Below, in pieces: positions 28,649 to 37,878 of a stretch of DNA of 64,000 nt. This DNA is from Kapaibacterium sp044224925 (GTDB taxonomy: Bacteria; Bacteroidota; Ignavibacteria; Kapaibacteriales; Kapaibacteriaceae). The notes below the pieces were generated by a model. It was not told where the DNA came from. It searched no databases and saw nothing but the letters and a program-made list of their open reading frames with translations. The translations under genes were made by a program, and so were the position numbers. Where the stretch lies: positions 434,001-498,000 of the forward strand of contig JBGAJM010000001.1 in the NCBI GenBank assembly GCA_044224925.1. The letters run 5' to 3'. Positions within the stretch are counted from its first letter, which is position 1, and each line of letters begins with the position of its first letter.

Positions 28649-29173
28649 ATGTCGAAGATCCATAAGAAACGTGTTGGCTTTGTGTTGGACATGACGCCGC
28701 TGGTGGACATCACGTTCCTCCTGCTGACGTTCTTCATGTTCACGGCAAAGTTCAAGAGCGAATCGGAAAGCGAAACGAAGTACGAGGTCAAGCGACCGAA
28801 GTCCACGGTGGACTCGACGAAGCTGCCCGAGAAGGATCTGTTCATGATCAAGATCGGTATCGACTCCACGGCCAAGGACACGGCCTATTTCGTGTCGATG
28901 GTCAGTGAAAAGGATCGTGACGCCCTTGCCAAGTTCATGGTCGAACAGAAGTATCCGGGAGCAGAGCTCACGAACGCGCAGTTCACGATCAAGGACACCG
29001 TGTGGTTGAGCAAAGCGGTCCTTGCAGGTCGAGGGATCAATGGCGCAGCAAAGTTCGCCGTTGATGCCGACAAGCGCGTTCGATTCCAGTGGATCGAGAA
29101 CGCCATGGAGGTGATGCGTCGCAATCGTGCGACCACCTTCAACTTCGTGACGGACAAAAAGCAGGGTATGTAA
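28649..29173 (+). CDS. exbD: ExbD-type biopolymer transport protein, first copy
   Basis: 174 residues. One N-terminal membrane helix with the essential Asp in DMTPLVDITFLLLTFFMF, preceded by a short basic cytoplasmic tail (MSKIHKKR). The periplasmic domain (about residues 45-174) is longer than in E. coli ExbD and carries a Lys-rich stretch plus DLFMIKIGIDSTAKDTAYFV. Works as a dimer inside the ExbB pentamer. A second ExbD gene follows after 36 bases. Confidence 0.9.
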   Translation: MSKIHKKRVGFVLDMTPLVDITFLLLTFFMFTAKFKSESESETKYEVKRPKSTVDSTKLPEKDLFMIKIGIDSTAKDTAYFVSMVSEKDRDALAKFMVEQKYPGAELTNAQFTIKDTVWLSKAVLAGRGINGAAKFAVDADKRVRFQWIENAMEVMRRNRATTFNFVTDKKQGM

Positions 29174-29209
29174 GCCCTGTTCTCTAGCAATCAAGATTTG
29201 AGGTAACGC

Positions 29210-29761
29210 ATGGCTGGTGGTGGCGAGGCACTCGGTGGCGGAGGAAAACAACGCCGCGGGAAAGCCGGAAAACGCAAGGGGAAGAAGCGCCTAGGCTTCC
29301 GACTCGACATGACGCCGCTCGTGGACATCACCTTTCTTCTGTTGACGTTCTTCATGTTGACCACGTCCATGATCACGCCGCAGACGATGGAAATGTCCGT
29401 TCCTCCGCAGTTGGATATTCCGATCGAAGTGAAGCAGTCAGAGTTGTTGACGATCCGTGTACGAGCAGATGGTAAAGTGTTCTATAACATGGGTCTGGAT
29501 CAGCCGGCCGTCGTCACGATCAAGGAACTCCACAAGGTGGTGGTCGAGCAGAACGTGAACTTGAAGAATCGATGCATTGTTGTGTTGAAGACAGCGCGGA
29601 ATGTGCCCTACGGCATCTTCATCGGCGTGTTCGACGAGATCAATCAATGCGAGAACGACATCATCAACGGACTCCGCGGTATGGGCATCAATAAGCGCGA
29701 ACGCAAGTTCACGGTAGCGCCGATGGATCCGAAGGACGAAACGGAGATCGGAAGCCTATGA
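29210..29761 (+). CDS. ExbD-type biopolymer transport protein, second copy
   Basis: 183 residues with a very basic Gly/Lys/Arg-rich N-terminus (about residues 1-28) followed by the same membrane helix motif DMTPLVDITFLLLTFFML. The periplasmic part differs from the first copy (VKQSELLTIRVRADGKVFYN, NRCIVVLKTARNVPYGIFIG). Two distinct ExbD proteins in one operon are common in Bacteroidota and may form a heterodimer in one ExbB channel. Its end overlaps tonB by four bases. Confidence 0.9.
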   Translation: MAGGGEALGGGGKQRRGKAGKRKGKKRLGFRLDMTPLVDITFLLLTFFMLTTSMITPQTMEMSVPPQLDIPIEVKQSELLTIRVRADGKVFYNMGLDQPAVVTIKELHKVVVEQNVNLKNRCIVVLKTARNVPYGIFIGVFDEINQCENDIINGLRGMGINKRERKFTVAPMDPKDETEIGSL

Positions 29762-30528
29762 CAACGATCGCTTCAGACGGGCTTCAGGGCCTGAAATACG
29801 GAGCTCCCGAGCTCAAGATCATCATCAACAAGAACACGGTCCGTGCCTTCATCGTCACGTCGTCCGTGCTCCTGCTGCTGTTGCTTGGCTATGTGGTCTC
29901 CCAGATCATTGCCGAGCGGATGCGCGTTCCGATCCCGAAGGTCAGAATGACGCGCGTGAGCCTCGAGTCGCTTGCACCTCCACCATCGAGTGATGAAGCT
30001 CCACCTCCTCCTCCGCCCACCGAGACGATCGTGAACACCGGTCCGGCCGCACGTGCGGGTACGCCGGTTCCTGTTCCGGATGCATTGTTGGCGCCGGATG
30101 CCAAGGACTTTGCGAACGTGGACGAAGTGAATCGTGCTTCGTCGGTAGGTGGCGATGGCAACGACAACGGTGGTTTCGCCGACATGGGCAATGGCAACGT
30201 CAACGTGCAAACGCGCGAAGCTGAGCCGGACGTGGATGAGTTCATTGCCGTTGAGAAAGAGCCGAACTTTGACTACGCTGCTCTTCAAAAGAGCGTGAAG
30301 TATCCGGACATGGCTCGGCGAAACGGCATCGAAGGTGTGGTTCTCGTGGCCGCGCTCATCGGCAAGGATGGCAAAGTGATGAAGACGCAGATCGTGGACT
30401 CGGAGCATGAGCTCCTCAATGATGCCGCCGTCAAAGCTGTATTGGCAACGTCCTTCACACCTGGAATTCAGAACGGTAATCCCGTCATGTGTTGGGTCCG
30501 CATTCCATTGCGCTTCCAACTTCGGTAA
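29758..30528 (+). CDS. tonB: TonB energy-transducing protein
   Basis: 256 residues: a short cytoplasmic start, one membrane helix (SSVLLLLLLGYVVSQIIAER, about residues 35-54), a Pro-rich segment (LAPPPSSDEAPPPPPPTET) and a Gly/Asn-rich spacer, then the C-terminal TonB domain (about residues 170-256) with VKYPDMARRNGIEGVVLVAA, DAAVKAVLATSFTPGIQNG and PVMCWVRIPLRFQLR. It reaches across the periplasm to energise outer-membrane receptors. The order after exbB-exbD-exbD supports a complete energiser module. Confidence 0.93.
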   Translation: MTTIASDGLQGLKYGAPELKIIINKNTVRAFIVTSSVLLLLLLGYVVSQIIAERMRVPIPKVRMTRVSLESLAPPPSSDEAPPPPPPTETIVNTGPAARAGTPVPVPDALLAPDAKDFANVDEVNRASSVGGDGNDNGGFADMGNGNVNVQTREAEPDVDEFIAVEKEPNFDYAALQKSVKYPDMARRNGIEGVVLVAALIGKDGKVMKTQIVDSEHELLNDAAVKAVLATSFTPGIQNGNPVMCWVRIPLRFQLR

Positions 30529-30539
30529 TACAACGCACC

Positions 30540-30746
30540 ATGACATATGTGAACTATGCCGCCAGGATCCTGGTCATTCTCATGGGAATGGCCATCCTTG
30601 GCGGCATTTCTCCTTTTGATAGGCTCGACACGAACATCAAATGGATACTGGGCTCACTCGTCGTGTTGTATGGCGTCTATCGAATATTCACGTATCGCGC
30701 CGCAGTTCGGCGATATCACGATGTTCAGGAAGATGACGATGCGTAA
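30540..30746 (+). CDS. Small membrane protein of unknown function
   Basis: 68 residues, almost entirely two hydrophobic helices (ILVILMGMAILGGI and WILGSLVVLYGVYRIF) joined by a short charged turn (SPFDRLDTNIK), and a charged tail ending HDVQEDDDA. It starts 11 bases after tonB and its end overlaps the following lipoprotein gene by eight bases, so it is very likely translated as part of this operon. I do not recognise a family. Confidence 0.65.
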   Translation: MTYVNYAARILVILMGMAILGGISPFDRLDTNIKWILGSLVVLYGVYRIFTYRAAVRRYHDVQEDDDA

Positions 30747-31653
30747 TACCTTGTCCCTTCTCGCAGCGATCCTCATCGCAGTGTTCGGCACGTCGTGCTC
30801 GAATGAAGAAGCACGTCAAGACCACGAGACCGTCCTGAGCGGCACGGCCACCATCTTGGTGGACAGTGCGATCCATGATATGCTACGTGCATCGAAGGCC
30901 ATCTACGATTCGCTGACGCCGAAGGCCCATGTGACCTTCAAGCCCGTGGATGCTCGCACGGCGATGTCGGAACTGTTCGCTACGAATGCGCGTGGCGTGA
31001 TCGTCGCGCGCGATCTGCTGCCCGACGAGCAAACGGCAGTGAAGAGTAGGGGAGCCGACTTCCCCCGCACACTTCTTGCCACGGACGCACTCGTCTTCTA
31101 CACGCTTCGGTCGTTCCCGGCCGATACGTTGAACGACCAACAGATCAAGGACCTGTTGAAGGGCGGCAAGGTGGACCTTGCTCCTCTCCGCCTTTCCACA
31201 CCTCCTGTCTTCGTGGTGCCCGGTGTGAACTCATCCGTCTACGGCAACCTCGTCAACGTGGTCTTGCACGGACAGATGCCGACGGCACGCATGATCGAGA
31301 CCACATCGCATGCAACGGCACGCGAAGCCGTATTGGCGCAACCCGGACGTATTGGCGTGGGGCTGCTTTCGCAACTGGTTCGCGACACGGCCTTCAAGAT
31401 GTTGCGCATCGGATTCAACGATAGCACCGGCACACGCGTCTATCCTCAACATGTGCATCAAGGCTACGTTGTCCAAGGCATGTATCCGTATCCCGTTCCG
31501 ATCTACATGATGTTGAAGGATGCCGTCAGTCAGTACAGCATTCCCACCGGCATCATGCAGTTCCTGGCGCGCGACGGAAAGGCACAACGAACGTTCCTCG
31601 ACGCAGGCATTGTGCCGGCGCATGCAAAGATCGAATTGAACATCACCGAATAA
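30739..31653 (+). CDS. Periplasmic substrate-binding-type lipoprotein (PstS-like fold)
   Basis: 304 residues with a lipoprotein signal (LLAAILIAVFGTSCSNEEAR). The remainder has the layout of a PstS-type binding protein: TATILVDSAIHDMLRASKAI near the start, VIVARDLLPDEQTAVKSRGA, ATDALVFYTL, NDQQIKDLLKGG and GVGLLSQLVRD, and late YVVQGMYPYPVPIYMMLKDA. No ABC permease or ATPase gene follows; instead it lies between tonB and a TPR gene. It may bind phosphate or another anion, or act as a sensor. ATGs at 30721 and 30733 are also in frame; AGGAAG at 30727-30732 favours 30739. Confidence 0.72.
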   Translation: MRNTLSLLAAILIAVFGTSCSNEEARQDHETVLSGTATILVDSAIHDMLRASKAIYDSLTPKAHVTFKPVDARTAMSELFATNARGVIVARDLLPDEQTAVKSRGADFPRTLLATDALVFYTLRSFPADTLNDQQIKDLLKGGKVDLAPLRLSTPPVFVVPGVNSSVYGNLVNVVLHGQMPTARMIETTSHATAREAVLAQPGRIGVGLLSQLVRDTAFKMLRIGFNDSTGTRVYPQHVHQGYVVQGMYPYPVPIYMMLKDAVSQYSIPTGIMQFLARDGKAQRTFLDAGIVPAHAKIELNITE

Positions 31654-31659
31654 CACTCC

Positions 31660-33375
31660 ATGAAACGCACCACCCTTTTCCTCGTCCTCACCCTCGCCCT
31701 TTGTGGCATGTCCGTGCTGCATGCGCAGAGTCCGTTCGAACGCGCCAAGGCCTATGTGAACGAAAAGGACTTCGCCGCCGCACGCGACCTGATCCGTCAG
31801 GCCGTGGAGAAGGCGCCGAGCGATGTTCACGTCCTTGCGCTTGCCACACAGGTCTACCTTGAGCTCGACATTCACGACACGGCCCTGGTCTATGCCACGC
31901 GGTTGTATGAAGAGGATAAGAACGTTCCGGCCTATGCACGTTTGTATGCCATGGCCTTGATGGAGATGGGGAAGAATCTCGAAGCGGCCGATGCACTTCG
32001 CAAGAGCATGCGCAAGCATGACGAGCTTGCATCGAGCAATCTGCTGGTGGACGCCCTCATTGCCATCGACTCGGTGCAGGCCGCTGAGCTCGTTGCCACG
32101 ACAGCCAAGAACAAACACGAGAACGATGCCCTTGCCTACGTGACGCTTGGCAATCTGTACTTCAAGTATGGCAAGCAACCAGTGTACGATCTGGCACGAC
32201 AGAACTATCAGACGGCCGTTCGATTGGACAGTACGTTGCTCGATGCCCACATCAAGCTGGCACAGTGTTACTGGAAGCTTGCGAACCGTGAATCCGATCA
32301 GGACCTCGCTAACGAATTGTTCAAGCGCTGTTTGCTGGAGTGGGGCACGGTGTCGCGACTCGATCCCAAGAATGCACAATCGTTCTTCGAGCAGGGCAAG
32401 ATCTACTACCTCTCGGCTCGGTATGCCGATGCGACCAAGACCCTTGTGAAGTATCGCGAGCTCCGTCCGGTCGGCACCGGAAATCCACTGGCCTCGTGGT
32501 ATCTGGGCAATAGCTACTACGAGCAACGTCAGTGCGACAGTGCACAACGTCACCTCGAAGATGCAGCCGCACAGATCGACTCCGTGCGCGGCAAGGCCTC
32601 CTTGCAAATGGCGCGATGCAACTTCTTCGCCAAGAACTTCAAGCGCGCTGCCGAACTCTACAAGAGCATTGTCGGATCGAACTCCATGGAGCCGCTCGAT
32701 CTCTGGTACTATGGCGCGGCCCTTGTGGTGTCGGGCGATACGGCCACGGCCATCACCGTGATGAACGATGCCGCGGCCAAGGACCCGAAGCAATGCAGCT
32801 TCATGTTCCGCTATGGACTGCTGTTGATGGGCAAGGGCAAGACCAAGGCATCGACCGAGATCTTCCGTCAGCGCTTGGCCAATTGCAAGGACTCCAACGA
32901 TGCGCGCATCCATGCCTTCATCGGGAACAACTTCTTTGCCGACAGTTTGGTGGACTCCGCCTTGGCCGAATATCAGCTCGCCTTGCAGATCGCTCCGAAC
33001 AATGGCTACTTCATGACGCGGGTCGCCGAGACCTATTCCATCAAGGGCGACGATGCCAAGGCCCGCGAGCTCTATCTGCAGGCCATCACCATCGGTCAGG
33101 CACCGACGGCCACGGCCGACGATAAGCGCACGGCCACGGCCGCCATGATGAAGCTCAATGCCCAGGACCTCAAGACGAAGAAGTGGGCCGATATCAAGGA
33201 ACGCTGCCAGAAGGGCCTGGAACTCGACCCCAAGAGCGTGGGCCTGACCCTCTATCTTGCCATTTCCCATCAGGGACTGGGAGAGATGGATGCGGCCAAG
33301 AAGACCTACAAGAAGGTGCTCGAACTCGACCCCACGAACACCACGGCCAAAGAGAATCTCAAGGCCATCCCATAA
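31660..33375 (+). CDS. Secreted TPR-repeat protein
   Basis: 571 residues with a signal peptide (TTLFLVLTLALCGMSVLHAQ) and then a solenoid of about a dozen tetratricopeptide repeats throughout, for example AYVTLGNLYFKYGKQPVYDL and LYLAISHQGLGEMDAAKKTY with the last repeat ending VLELDPTNTTAKENLKAIP. Expected to be periplasmic or outer-membrane-attached and to act as a scaffold. It follows the PstS-like gene after six bases, so probably belongs to the Exb/TonB operon. No catalytic domain is visible. Confidence 0.85.
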   Translation: MKRTTLFLVLTLALCGMSVLHAQSPFERAKAYVNEKDFAAARDLIRQAVEKAPSDVHVLALATQVYLELDIHDTALVYATRLYEEDKNVPAYARLYAMALMEMGKNLEAADALRKSMRKHDELASSNLLVDALIAIDSVQAAELVATTAKNKHENDALAYVTLGNLYFKYGKQPVYDLARQNYQTAVRLDSTLLDAHIKLAQCYWKLANRESDQDLANELFKRCLLEWGTVSRLDPKNAQSFFEQGKIYYLSARYADATKTLVKYRELRPVGTGNPLASWYLGNSYYEQRQCDSAQRHLEDAAAQIDSVRGKASLQMARCNFFAKNFKRAAELYKSIVGSNSMEPLDLWYYGAALVVSGDTATAITVMNDAAAKDPKQCSFMFRYGLLLMGKGKTKASTEIFRQRLANCKDSNDARIHAFIGNNFFADSLVDSALAEYQLALQIAPNNGYFMTRVAETYSIKGDDAKARELYLQAITIGQAPTATADDKRTATAAMMKLNAQDLKTKKWADIKERCQKGLELDPKSVGLTLYLAISHQGLGEMDAAKKTYKKVLELDPTNTTAKENLKAIP

Positions 33376-33379
33376 GCAT

Positions 33380-33410
33380 TTTGTGGATTTCCCCACCTTC
33401 CGTAAGTTTG
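33380..33410 (+). promoter_or_regulatory. Promoter of the yceD-rpmF-fab cluster
   Basis: TTTG at 33380-33383 and TAAGTTTG at 33403-33410 are separated by 19 bases, the best two-part match to the Bacteroidota promoter in the window. The start codon of the first gene is 34 bases further. Confidence 0.6.
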
Positions 33411-33444
33411 TAACCTTGTTCTGTGCCTTGGGCTTGGGCCTATC

Positions 33445-33969
33445 ATGATCCATCTCGACATCCAGGGACTGAACGACGGGGTCCATCTGTTCGACTTCGA
33501 CGTTCCGGTTTCCGACATCCCGCTGCTGAGTTCGGAATTCATCGGTACGGTTCACGTTGAAGGTCGCATGCAGAAACGCAACCGTCGGTACGACGTGGAC
33601 TGGACAGCCACAGCTACGGCTCGATTGGTCTGTGATCGGTCGCTCGAAGAATACGACGAGCAGATCACCGTGGATGTGATGCAGGAGTTCGTTGCGGACG
33701 CGCATCATGGCTTTGCGGATATGGACTCGGAACGCAACGACGACAGTCAGGTGGTTCCGATCCGGGAAGACGCAACGGTGATCGACATCACCGACGAGGT
33801 TCGACAGGAGCTCATGGTCCATCTTCCGATGCGCCGCGTTGCTCCGAAGTACAGAGACAAGGAACTCACGGAGCTCTTTCCTGAACTGGAAGGCCGTGAT
33901 GCCGAAGCTCCCCAGCCGGACGTGGCACACGACCAATGGGCAGCACTACGAAAATTGAAAGACATTTGA
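33445..33969 (+). CDS. YceD/DUF177 family protein
   Basis: 174 residues. It begins MIHLDIQGLNDGVHLFDFDV and has the conserved blocks VDWTATATARLVCDRSLEEY, VIDITDEVRQELMVHLPMRR and a C-terminal acidic region. In a wide range of bacteria this gene lies directly before rpmF and plsX, as here, and is linked to 23S rRNA accumulation. The typical paired cysteines are partly missing (one Cys in LVCDRS). Fifteen bases separate it from rpmF. Confidence 0.85.
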   Translation: MIHLDIQGLNDGVHLFDFDVPVSDIPLLSSEFIGTVHVEGRMQKRNRRYDVDWTATATARLVCDRSLEEYDEQITVDVMQEFVADAHHGFADMDSERNDDSQVVPIREDATVIDITDEVRQELMVHLPMRRVAPKYRDKELTELFPELEGRDAEAPQPDVAHDQWAALRKLKDI

Positions 33970-33984
33970 TCAACGGAGACCGAC

Positions 33985-34161
33985 ATGCCAAATCCAAAAC
34001 GCCGACATTCCAAGTCACGCGGTGCCAAGCGCCGGACACACTACAAGGCATCCGTGCCTGCATTGTCGTCTTGCCCCAACTGCAGCGCTACAAAGCAACC
34101 CCACATCGTCTGCCATAGCTGCGGATACTACAACGGTCGCAAGATCCTCTCCGTCGACTGA
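33985..34161 (+). CDS. rpmF: Ribosomal protein bL32
   Basis: 58 residues, starting MPNPKRRHSKSRGAKRRTHY, the invariant bL32 N-terminus, with a zinc ribbon CPNC...CHSCGYYNGR near the C-terminus (four Cys kept, so the zinc-binding form). GGAG at 33975-33978 fits the ATG at 33985. It lies between the yceD-like gene and plsX, the classical order. Confidence 0.97.
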   Translation: MPNPKRRHSKSRGAKRRTHYKASVPALSSCPNCSATKQPHIVCHSCGYYNGRKILSVD

Positions 34162-34166
34162 TCACT

Positions 34167-35162
34167 ATGCCCGTACGGGTCGTGTTAGATGCAATGGGTG
34201 GCGACCATGCTCCTCGGAACGAGATCCTTGGCGCGCTAGCAGCGTGCAAAGAACTCGGCGGGGAGCTGGAACTCATCCTTGTCGGTCGTCAAGAGGAACT
34301 GCAGCCCCTGTTGACGAAAGAGGGAGTGACGAGCGGAGTCCGTATCGTCCATGCACCCGACGTGGTGACCATGGACGACGAACCCTCCTCGATCATCAAG
34401 CAACGACAGAACTCATCGCTCTATGTTGGTCTTGCCATGCTGCGAGACCATCAGGCGGATGCGTTCGTTTCCGGTGGTAATACCGGCGCCGTGATGGCCA
34501 CGGCCACCATGTTGTGCGGTCGCATCAAAGGCGTGAGCCGACCCACCATCGGCTCGTTCTTCCCAACGAAGACCGGACGTCCGACGCTCCTTGTGGACGT
34601 TGGTGCCAACGTCGATTCCAAACCAAAGTACCTGGCAGACTATGCCGTGATGGGCGAGGTCTATACGCGCCTCATGCTCGGCATCGACCGTCCGCGTGTG
34701 GGCCTGCTGAATGTTGGCGAGGAAGACACGAAGGGGACCGAGGTGGTACGGGCTGCTCATGAACTCATGAAGGCATTGCCCATCAACTTCGTTGGCAACG
34801 TCGAGGGACGCGACATTCTCTCGGGCGAGAATGATGTTGTCGTGTGTGATGGATTCGAAGGCAACATCGTGCTCAAGTTCGCCGAGAGCATCCTCAGTTT
34901 TCTCAAAGAGAAGATCCGTCGGTACGCCGATCGCGGCATCCTGCAAAAGCTGGCCGTTGCGGCCATTGCACCGGTGTTGCGCACGGTGCTGCGCGATATG
35001 GATTATCAAGAGTATGGCGGCGTTCCACTGCTTGGTGTGAACGGCGTTGTCATCATCGGTCACGGTTCTTCAAGTCCGAAGGCCATTGCCAACATGATCA
35101 AGCGTGCCGTTGAAGTGGTTCAACGCGACGTGAATGGTCACATCGAAAGAGCTCTTCAATGA
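34167..35162 (+). CDS. plsX: Phosphate acyltransferase PlsX
   Basis: 331 residues, full length. It makes acyl-phosphate from acyl-ACP, the first step of phospholipid synthesis. Motifs: LDAMGGDHAPRNEILGALAA, FVSGGNTGAVMATATM, LVDVGANVDSKPKYLADYAV, NVGEEDTKGTEVVRAAHEL and VNGVVIIGHGSSSPKAIANM. It starts five bases after rpmF and its stop overlaps the fabH start (ATGA). Confidence 0.96.
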   Translation: MPVRVVLDAMGGDHAPRNEILGALAACKELGGELELILVGRQEELQPLLTKEGVTSGVRIVHAPDVVTMDDEPSSIIKQRQNSSLYVGLAMLRDHQADAFVSGGNTGAVMATATMLCGRIKGVSRPTIGSFFPTKTGRPTLLVDVGANVDSKPKYLADYAVMGEVYTRLMLGIDRPRVGLLNVGEEDTKGTEVVRAAHELMKALPINFVGNVEGRDILSGENDVVVCDGFEGNIVLKFAESILSFLKEKIRRYADRGILQKLAVAAIAPVLRTVLRDMDYQEYGGVPLLGVNGVVIIGHGSSSPKAIANMIKRAVEVVQRDVNGHIERALQ

Positions 35163-36154
35163 AAGCTGTCATCACGGCCATTGCCCATAATGTTCCGGAC
35201 AATGTGGTCGACAACCATTGGTTCGAAGACAAGATCGACACGAACGACGAGTGGATCCGAACGCGCACCGGGATCGTGGAACGACACTTCGCTACCGAAG
35301 GCGGCGTCACGGACATCCTTGTTCCCGCCGTCGAGCGCGCGCTGGCACAGCGCGGCATCACGGCCATGGACCTTGATCTCATCATCCTTTGCACCGTCAC
35401 CCCTGACCGCATCTTCCCCTCCAGCGCTGCCATCCTGCAACGCAAGATCGGTGCCCTGAACGCATGGGGCTTTGATCTTGCCGGAGCTTGCTCCGGATTT
35501 CTGTATGGCTTGGTCACCGGCGCCAAGATGGTCGAGTCCGGCGCCGTCAAGCGCGTGCTCGTCTGCGGTGGCGACAAGATGAGCGCCATCCTCAACATGG
35601 AAGATCGAACCACGGCCGTGCTCTTTGGAGACGGTGGCGGTTGTGTGATCCTCGAAGCAGGGGAGTCGGATGATCTTGGCGTGGTCGACAGTATTCTGCG
35701 CATGGATGGGAACGGCGAACAGTTCCTGTATCAGAAGGCCGGCGGAAGTTTGAATCCACCGACCATCGATACGGTGACAAACCGCGAACACTTCGTGTAT
35801 CAAGAAGGACAGACCGTGTTCAAGTCTGCTGTGAAGGGCATGGCCGACGTGAGTTATGAACTCATGGAGCGCAACAAGCTCACGGCCGACGATGTGGCCT
35901 GGCTCATACCGCATCAAGCGAATCTCCGCATCATTGATGCGACGGCAGCACGCATGGGTCTCAGCAAAGACAAGGTCATGGTCAACATCGATCGCTACGG
36001 GAACACCACTGCCGGAACCATTCCCATTTGTTTGAGCGAACTGTACGCACAAGGCAAGCTGCACAAGGGCGACAATCTTGTCCTCGCAAGCTTCGGAGCC
36101 GGGTATACCTGGGGTGCTGTTCTGGTTCGTTGGAGTCTGGAGAAGAAGCAATGA
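35159..36154 (+). CDS. fabH: 3-oxoacyl-[ACP] synthase III
   Basis: 331 residues. It condenses an acyl-CoA primer with malonyl-ACP to start fatty acid synthesis. The catalytic triad is visible: Cys in DLAGACSGFLYGLVTG, His in WLIPHQANLRIIDA and Asn in YGNTTAGTIPICLSELYAQG. The N-terminal ITAIAHNVPDNVVDN and WIRTRTGIVERHF segments are typical. Between plsX and fabD with four-base overlaps on both sides. Confidence 0.96.
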   Translation: MKAVITAIAHNVPDNVVDNHWFEDKIDTNDEWIRTRTGIVERHFATEGGVTDILVPAVERALAQRGITAMDLDLIILCTVTPDRIFPSSAAILQRKIGALNAWGFDLAGACSGFLYGLVTGAKMVESGAVKRVLVCGGDKMSAILNMEDRTTAVLFGDGGGCVILEAGESDDLGVVDSILRMDGNGEQFLYQKAGGSLNPPTIDTVTNREHFVYQEGQTVFKSAVKGMADVSYELMERNKLTADDVAWLIPHQANLRIIDATAARMGLSKDKVMVNIDRYGNTTAGTIPICLSELYAQGKLHKGDNLVLASFGAGYTWGAVLVRWSLEKKQ

Positions 36155-37074
36155 GAGCACTGCTGTTTTCAGGTCAAGGCTCGCAGTACGTGGGCATGGC
36201 CAAGGGCCTTCATGCATCGGTCCCGTCCATTCGCACGTTGATCGACCATGCGAACGATGTGCTCGGCTATGCGCTGAGCGACATCATGTTCAACGGTCCC
36301 GAAGAGTCACTCAAGGAAACGCGCTATACACAGCCGGCTCTCTTCGTGCATGAGGCTGTGTTGGTCGACCACCTTCGGTCGGTCCTGCACATGAACGCCG
36401 TTGCTGGTCATTCCCTCGGCGAATACTCTGCCCTCTACGCGGCCGGTGTTCTGTCGTTCGACGACGCCCTCCGCCTTGTCCAACTGCGTGCTCAACTCAT
36501 GTTCGATGCCGGCCTCAAGATCCCCGGAACGATGGCAGCTATCGTGGGCATGGACGATGATGCCGTACGTGCGCTCTGCGAAGAACTCAACGGCGTGGAT
36601 GGCAACGTGATCGTTGCGGCGAACTTCAATTCGCCCGGTCAAGTGGTCATCTCCGGATCGGCCGAGTATGTCCGCGCTTGCATGCCACGGTTCAAGGAGG
36701 CAGGGGCCAAGATCGTGAAGGAACTCCAGGTGAGCGGTGCCTTCCATTCTCCCTTGCTTGCTGAAGCCCAAGCGCCATTGGCCGAGCAGATGTGCGCCAC
36801 GACGTTCAACGATGCCTCTGTCGACGTGTACACGAACGTGCACGCGCGTGCAGAACGCAGCGGATCGGCCCTTCGCGAGGCGGCCATCGCACAGCTCACA
36901 TCACCCGTGCAGTGGACGAACACCTTGCTTGCCATGCAGGCGGCCGGCATCACGCACTACACCGAGATCGGTCCGGGCAAGGTCCTCCAAGGCCTCGTCA
37001 AGCGCACCATCACGGCCACGACCATCGACGGCATCGACACCCTTGCCGATGTTCACGCACTTCAATCTGCATAG
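36151..37074 (+). CDS. fabD: Malonyl-CoA:ACP transacylase
   Basis: 307 residues. It moves the malonyl group from CoA to ACP. It starts with the family motif LFSGQGSQYVGMAKG; the nucleophilic Ser is in VAGHSLGEYSALYAAGVLSF, the Arg and His residues in LVQLRAQLM and SGAFHSPLLAEA, and the late EIGPGKVLQGLVKR is typical. The ATG overlaps the fabH stop. Confidence 0.96.
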   Translation: MRALLFSGQGSQYVGMAKGLHASVPSIRTLIDHANDVLGYALSDIMFNGPEESLKETRYTQPALFVHEAVLVDHLRSVLHMNAVAGHSLGEYSALYAAGVLSFDDALRLVQLRAQLMFDAGLKIPGTMAAIVGMDDDAVRALCEELNGVDGNVIVAANFNSPGQVVISGSAEYVRACMPRFKEAGAKIVKELQVSGAFHSPLLAEAQAPLAEQMCATTFNDASVDVYTNVHARAERSGSALREAAIAQLTSPVQWTNTLLAMQAAGITHYTEIGPGKVLQGLVKRTITATTIDGIDTLADVHALQSA

Positions 37075-37083
37075 GAGCAAACC

Positions 37084-37836
37084 ATGGCAGCATTTGATCA
37101 CTCCGGCAAGGTCTTCGTCGTCACGGGCGGCTCCCGCGGCATCGGTGAATCCATCGTACGCACACTTGCGGCGCAGGGAGCAACCGTCTACAGTACCTAC
37201 AACGCCAATGCAGAGCGAGCCCAGGCCATCACGGCCGACGTGGCCGAGCGCGGCGGCACCGTCCACTATCAGAGCGTCGATGTTGCCAGTGAAGAAGCCG
37301 TGAAGGCCTTCGTGGACCATGTGGTGCAGCAGGCAGGACGGATCGATGGTCTCGTGAACAATGCCGGCATCACGCGCGATGGCCTGATCATGCGCATGAG
37401 CTCCAAGGACTGGGACGACGTCCTCCAAACGAACCTTACGGGCGTGTTCTACGCCTGCCGTGCCGTGGCACGTCCCATGATGTCGCAACGCAAGGGTCGC
37501 ATCGTCAACATCGGCAGTATCGTCGGACTTGGCGGCAACGCCGGTCAGGTGAACTATAGTTCAGCCAAGGCCGGCCTTGTGGGGCTCACGCGCTCCCTCG
37601 CGCGCGAACTTGCGTCTCGTAACATTTTAGTAAATTGTATTGCTCCGGGCTATGTCGAGACCGACATGACGGACAAGTTGACAGAAGATCAGAAAAAGGC
37701 CTTTTCGGACTCGATCCCTCTCAAACGGTCTGCGACCGCTGAGGAGATCGCAAGTGTCGTTTCCTTCTTCCTCTCCGATCAGTCATCCTACATCACGGGG
37801 CAAGTGCTCAATGTAGATGGCGGATTGGCAATGTGA
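37084..37836 (+). CDS. fabG: 3-oxoacyl-[ACP] reductase
   Basis: A 250-residue short-chain dehydrogenase. The NADPH site is VVTGGSRGIGESIVRTLAAQ, followed by NNAGITRDG and the active site Ser in NIGSIVGLGGNAGQ with YSSAKAGLVG (Tyr, Lys). The C-terminus VLNVDGGLAM is characteristic of FabG. It reduces 3-ketoacyl-ACP in each elongation round. It lies nine bases after fabD. Confidence 0.95.
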   Translation: MAAFDHSGKVFVVTGGSRGIGESIVRTLAAQGATVYSTYNANAERAQAITADVAERGGTVHYQSVDVASEEAVKAFVDHVVQQAGRIDGLVNNAGITRDGLIMRMSSKDWDDVLQTNLTGVFYACRAVARPMMSQRKGRIVNIGSIVGLGGNAGQVNYSSAKAGLVGLTRSLARELASRNILVNCIAPGYVETDMTDKLTEDQKKAFSDSIPLKRSATAEEIASVVSFFLSDQSSYITGQVLNVDGGLAM

Positions 37837-37878
37837 TCGACCAGGATATTTCATCATTTTTTGTTTCGAGGACGTACT

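Noticed and set aside
31231..33936. A 901-codon open frame on the minus strand
   Set aside because: It lies opposite the TPR, lipoprotein and yceD genes, whose protein signatures are clear. Its translation is rich in His, Arg and Gly without any domain, as expected for the antisense of GC-biased codons.
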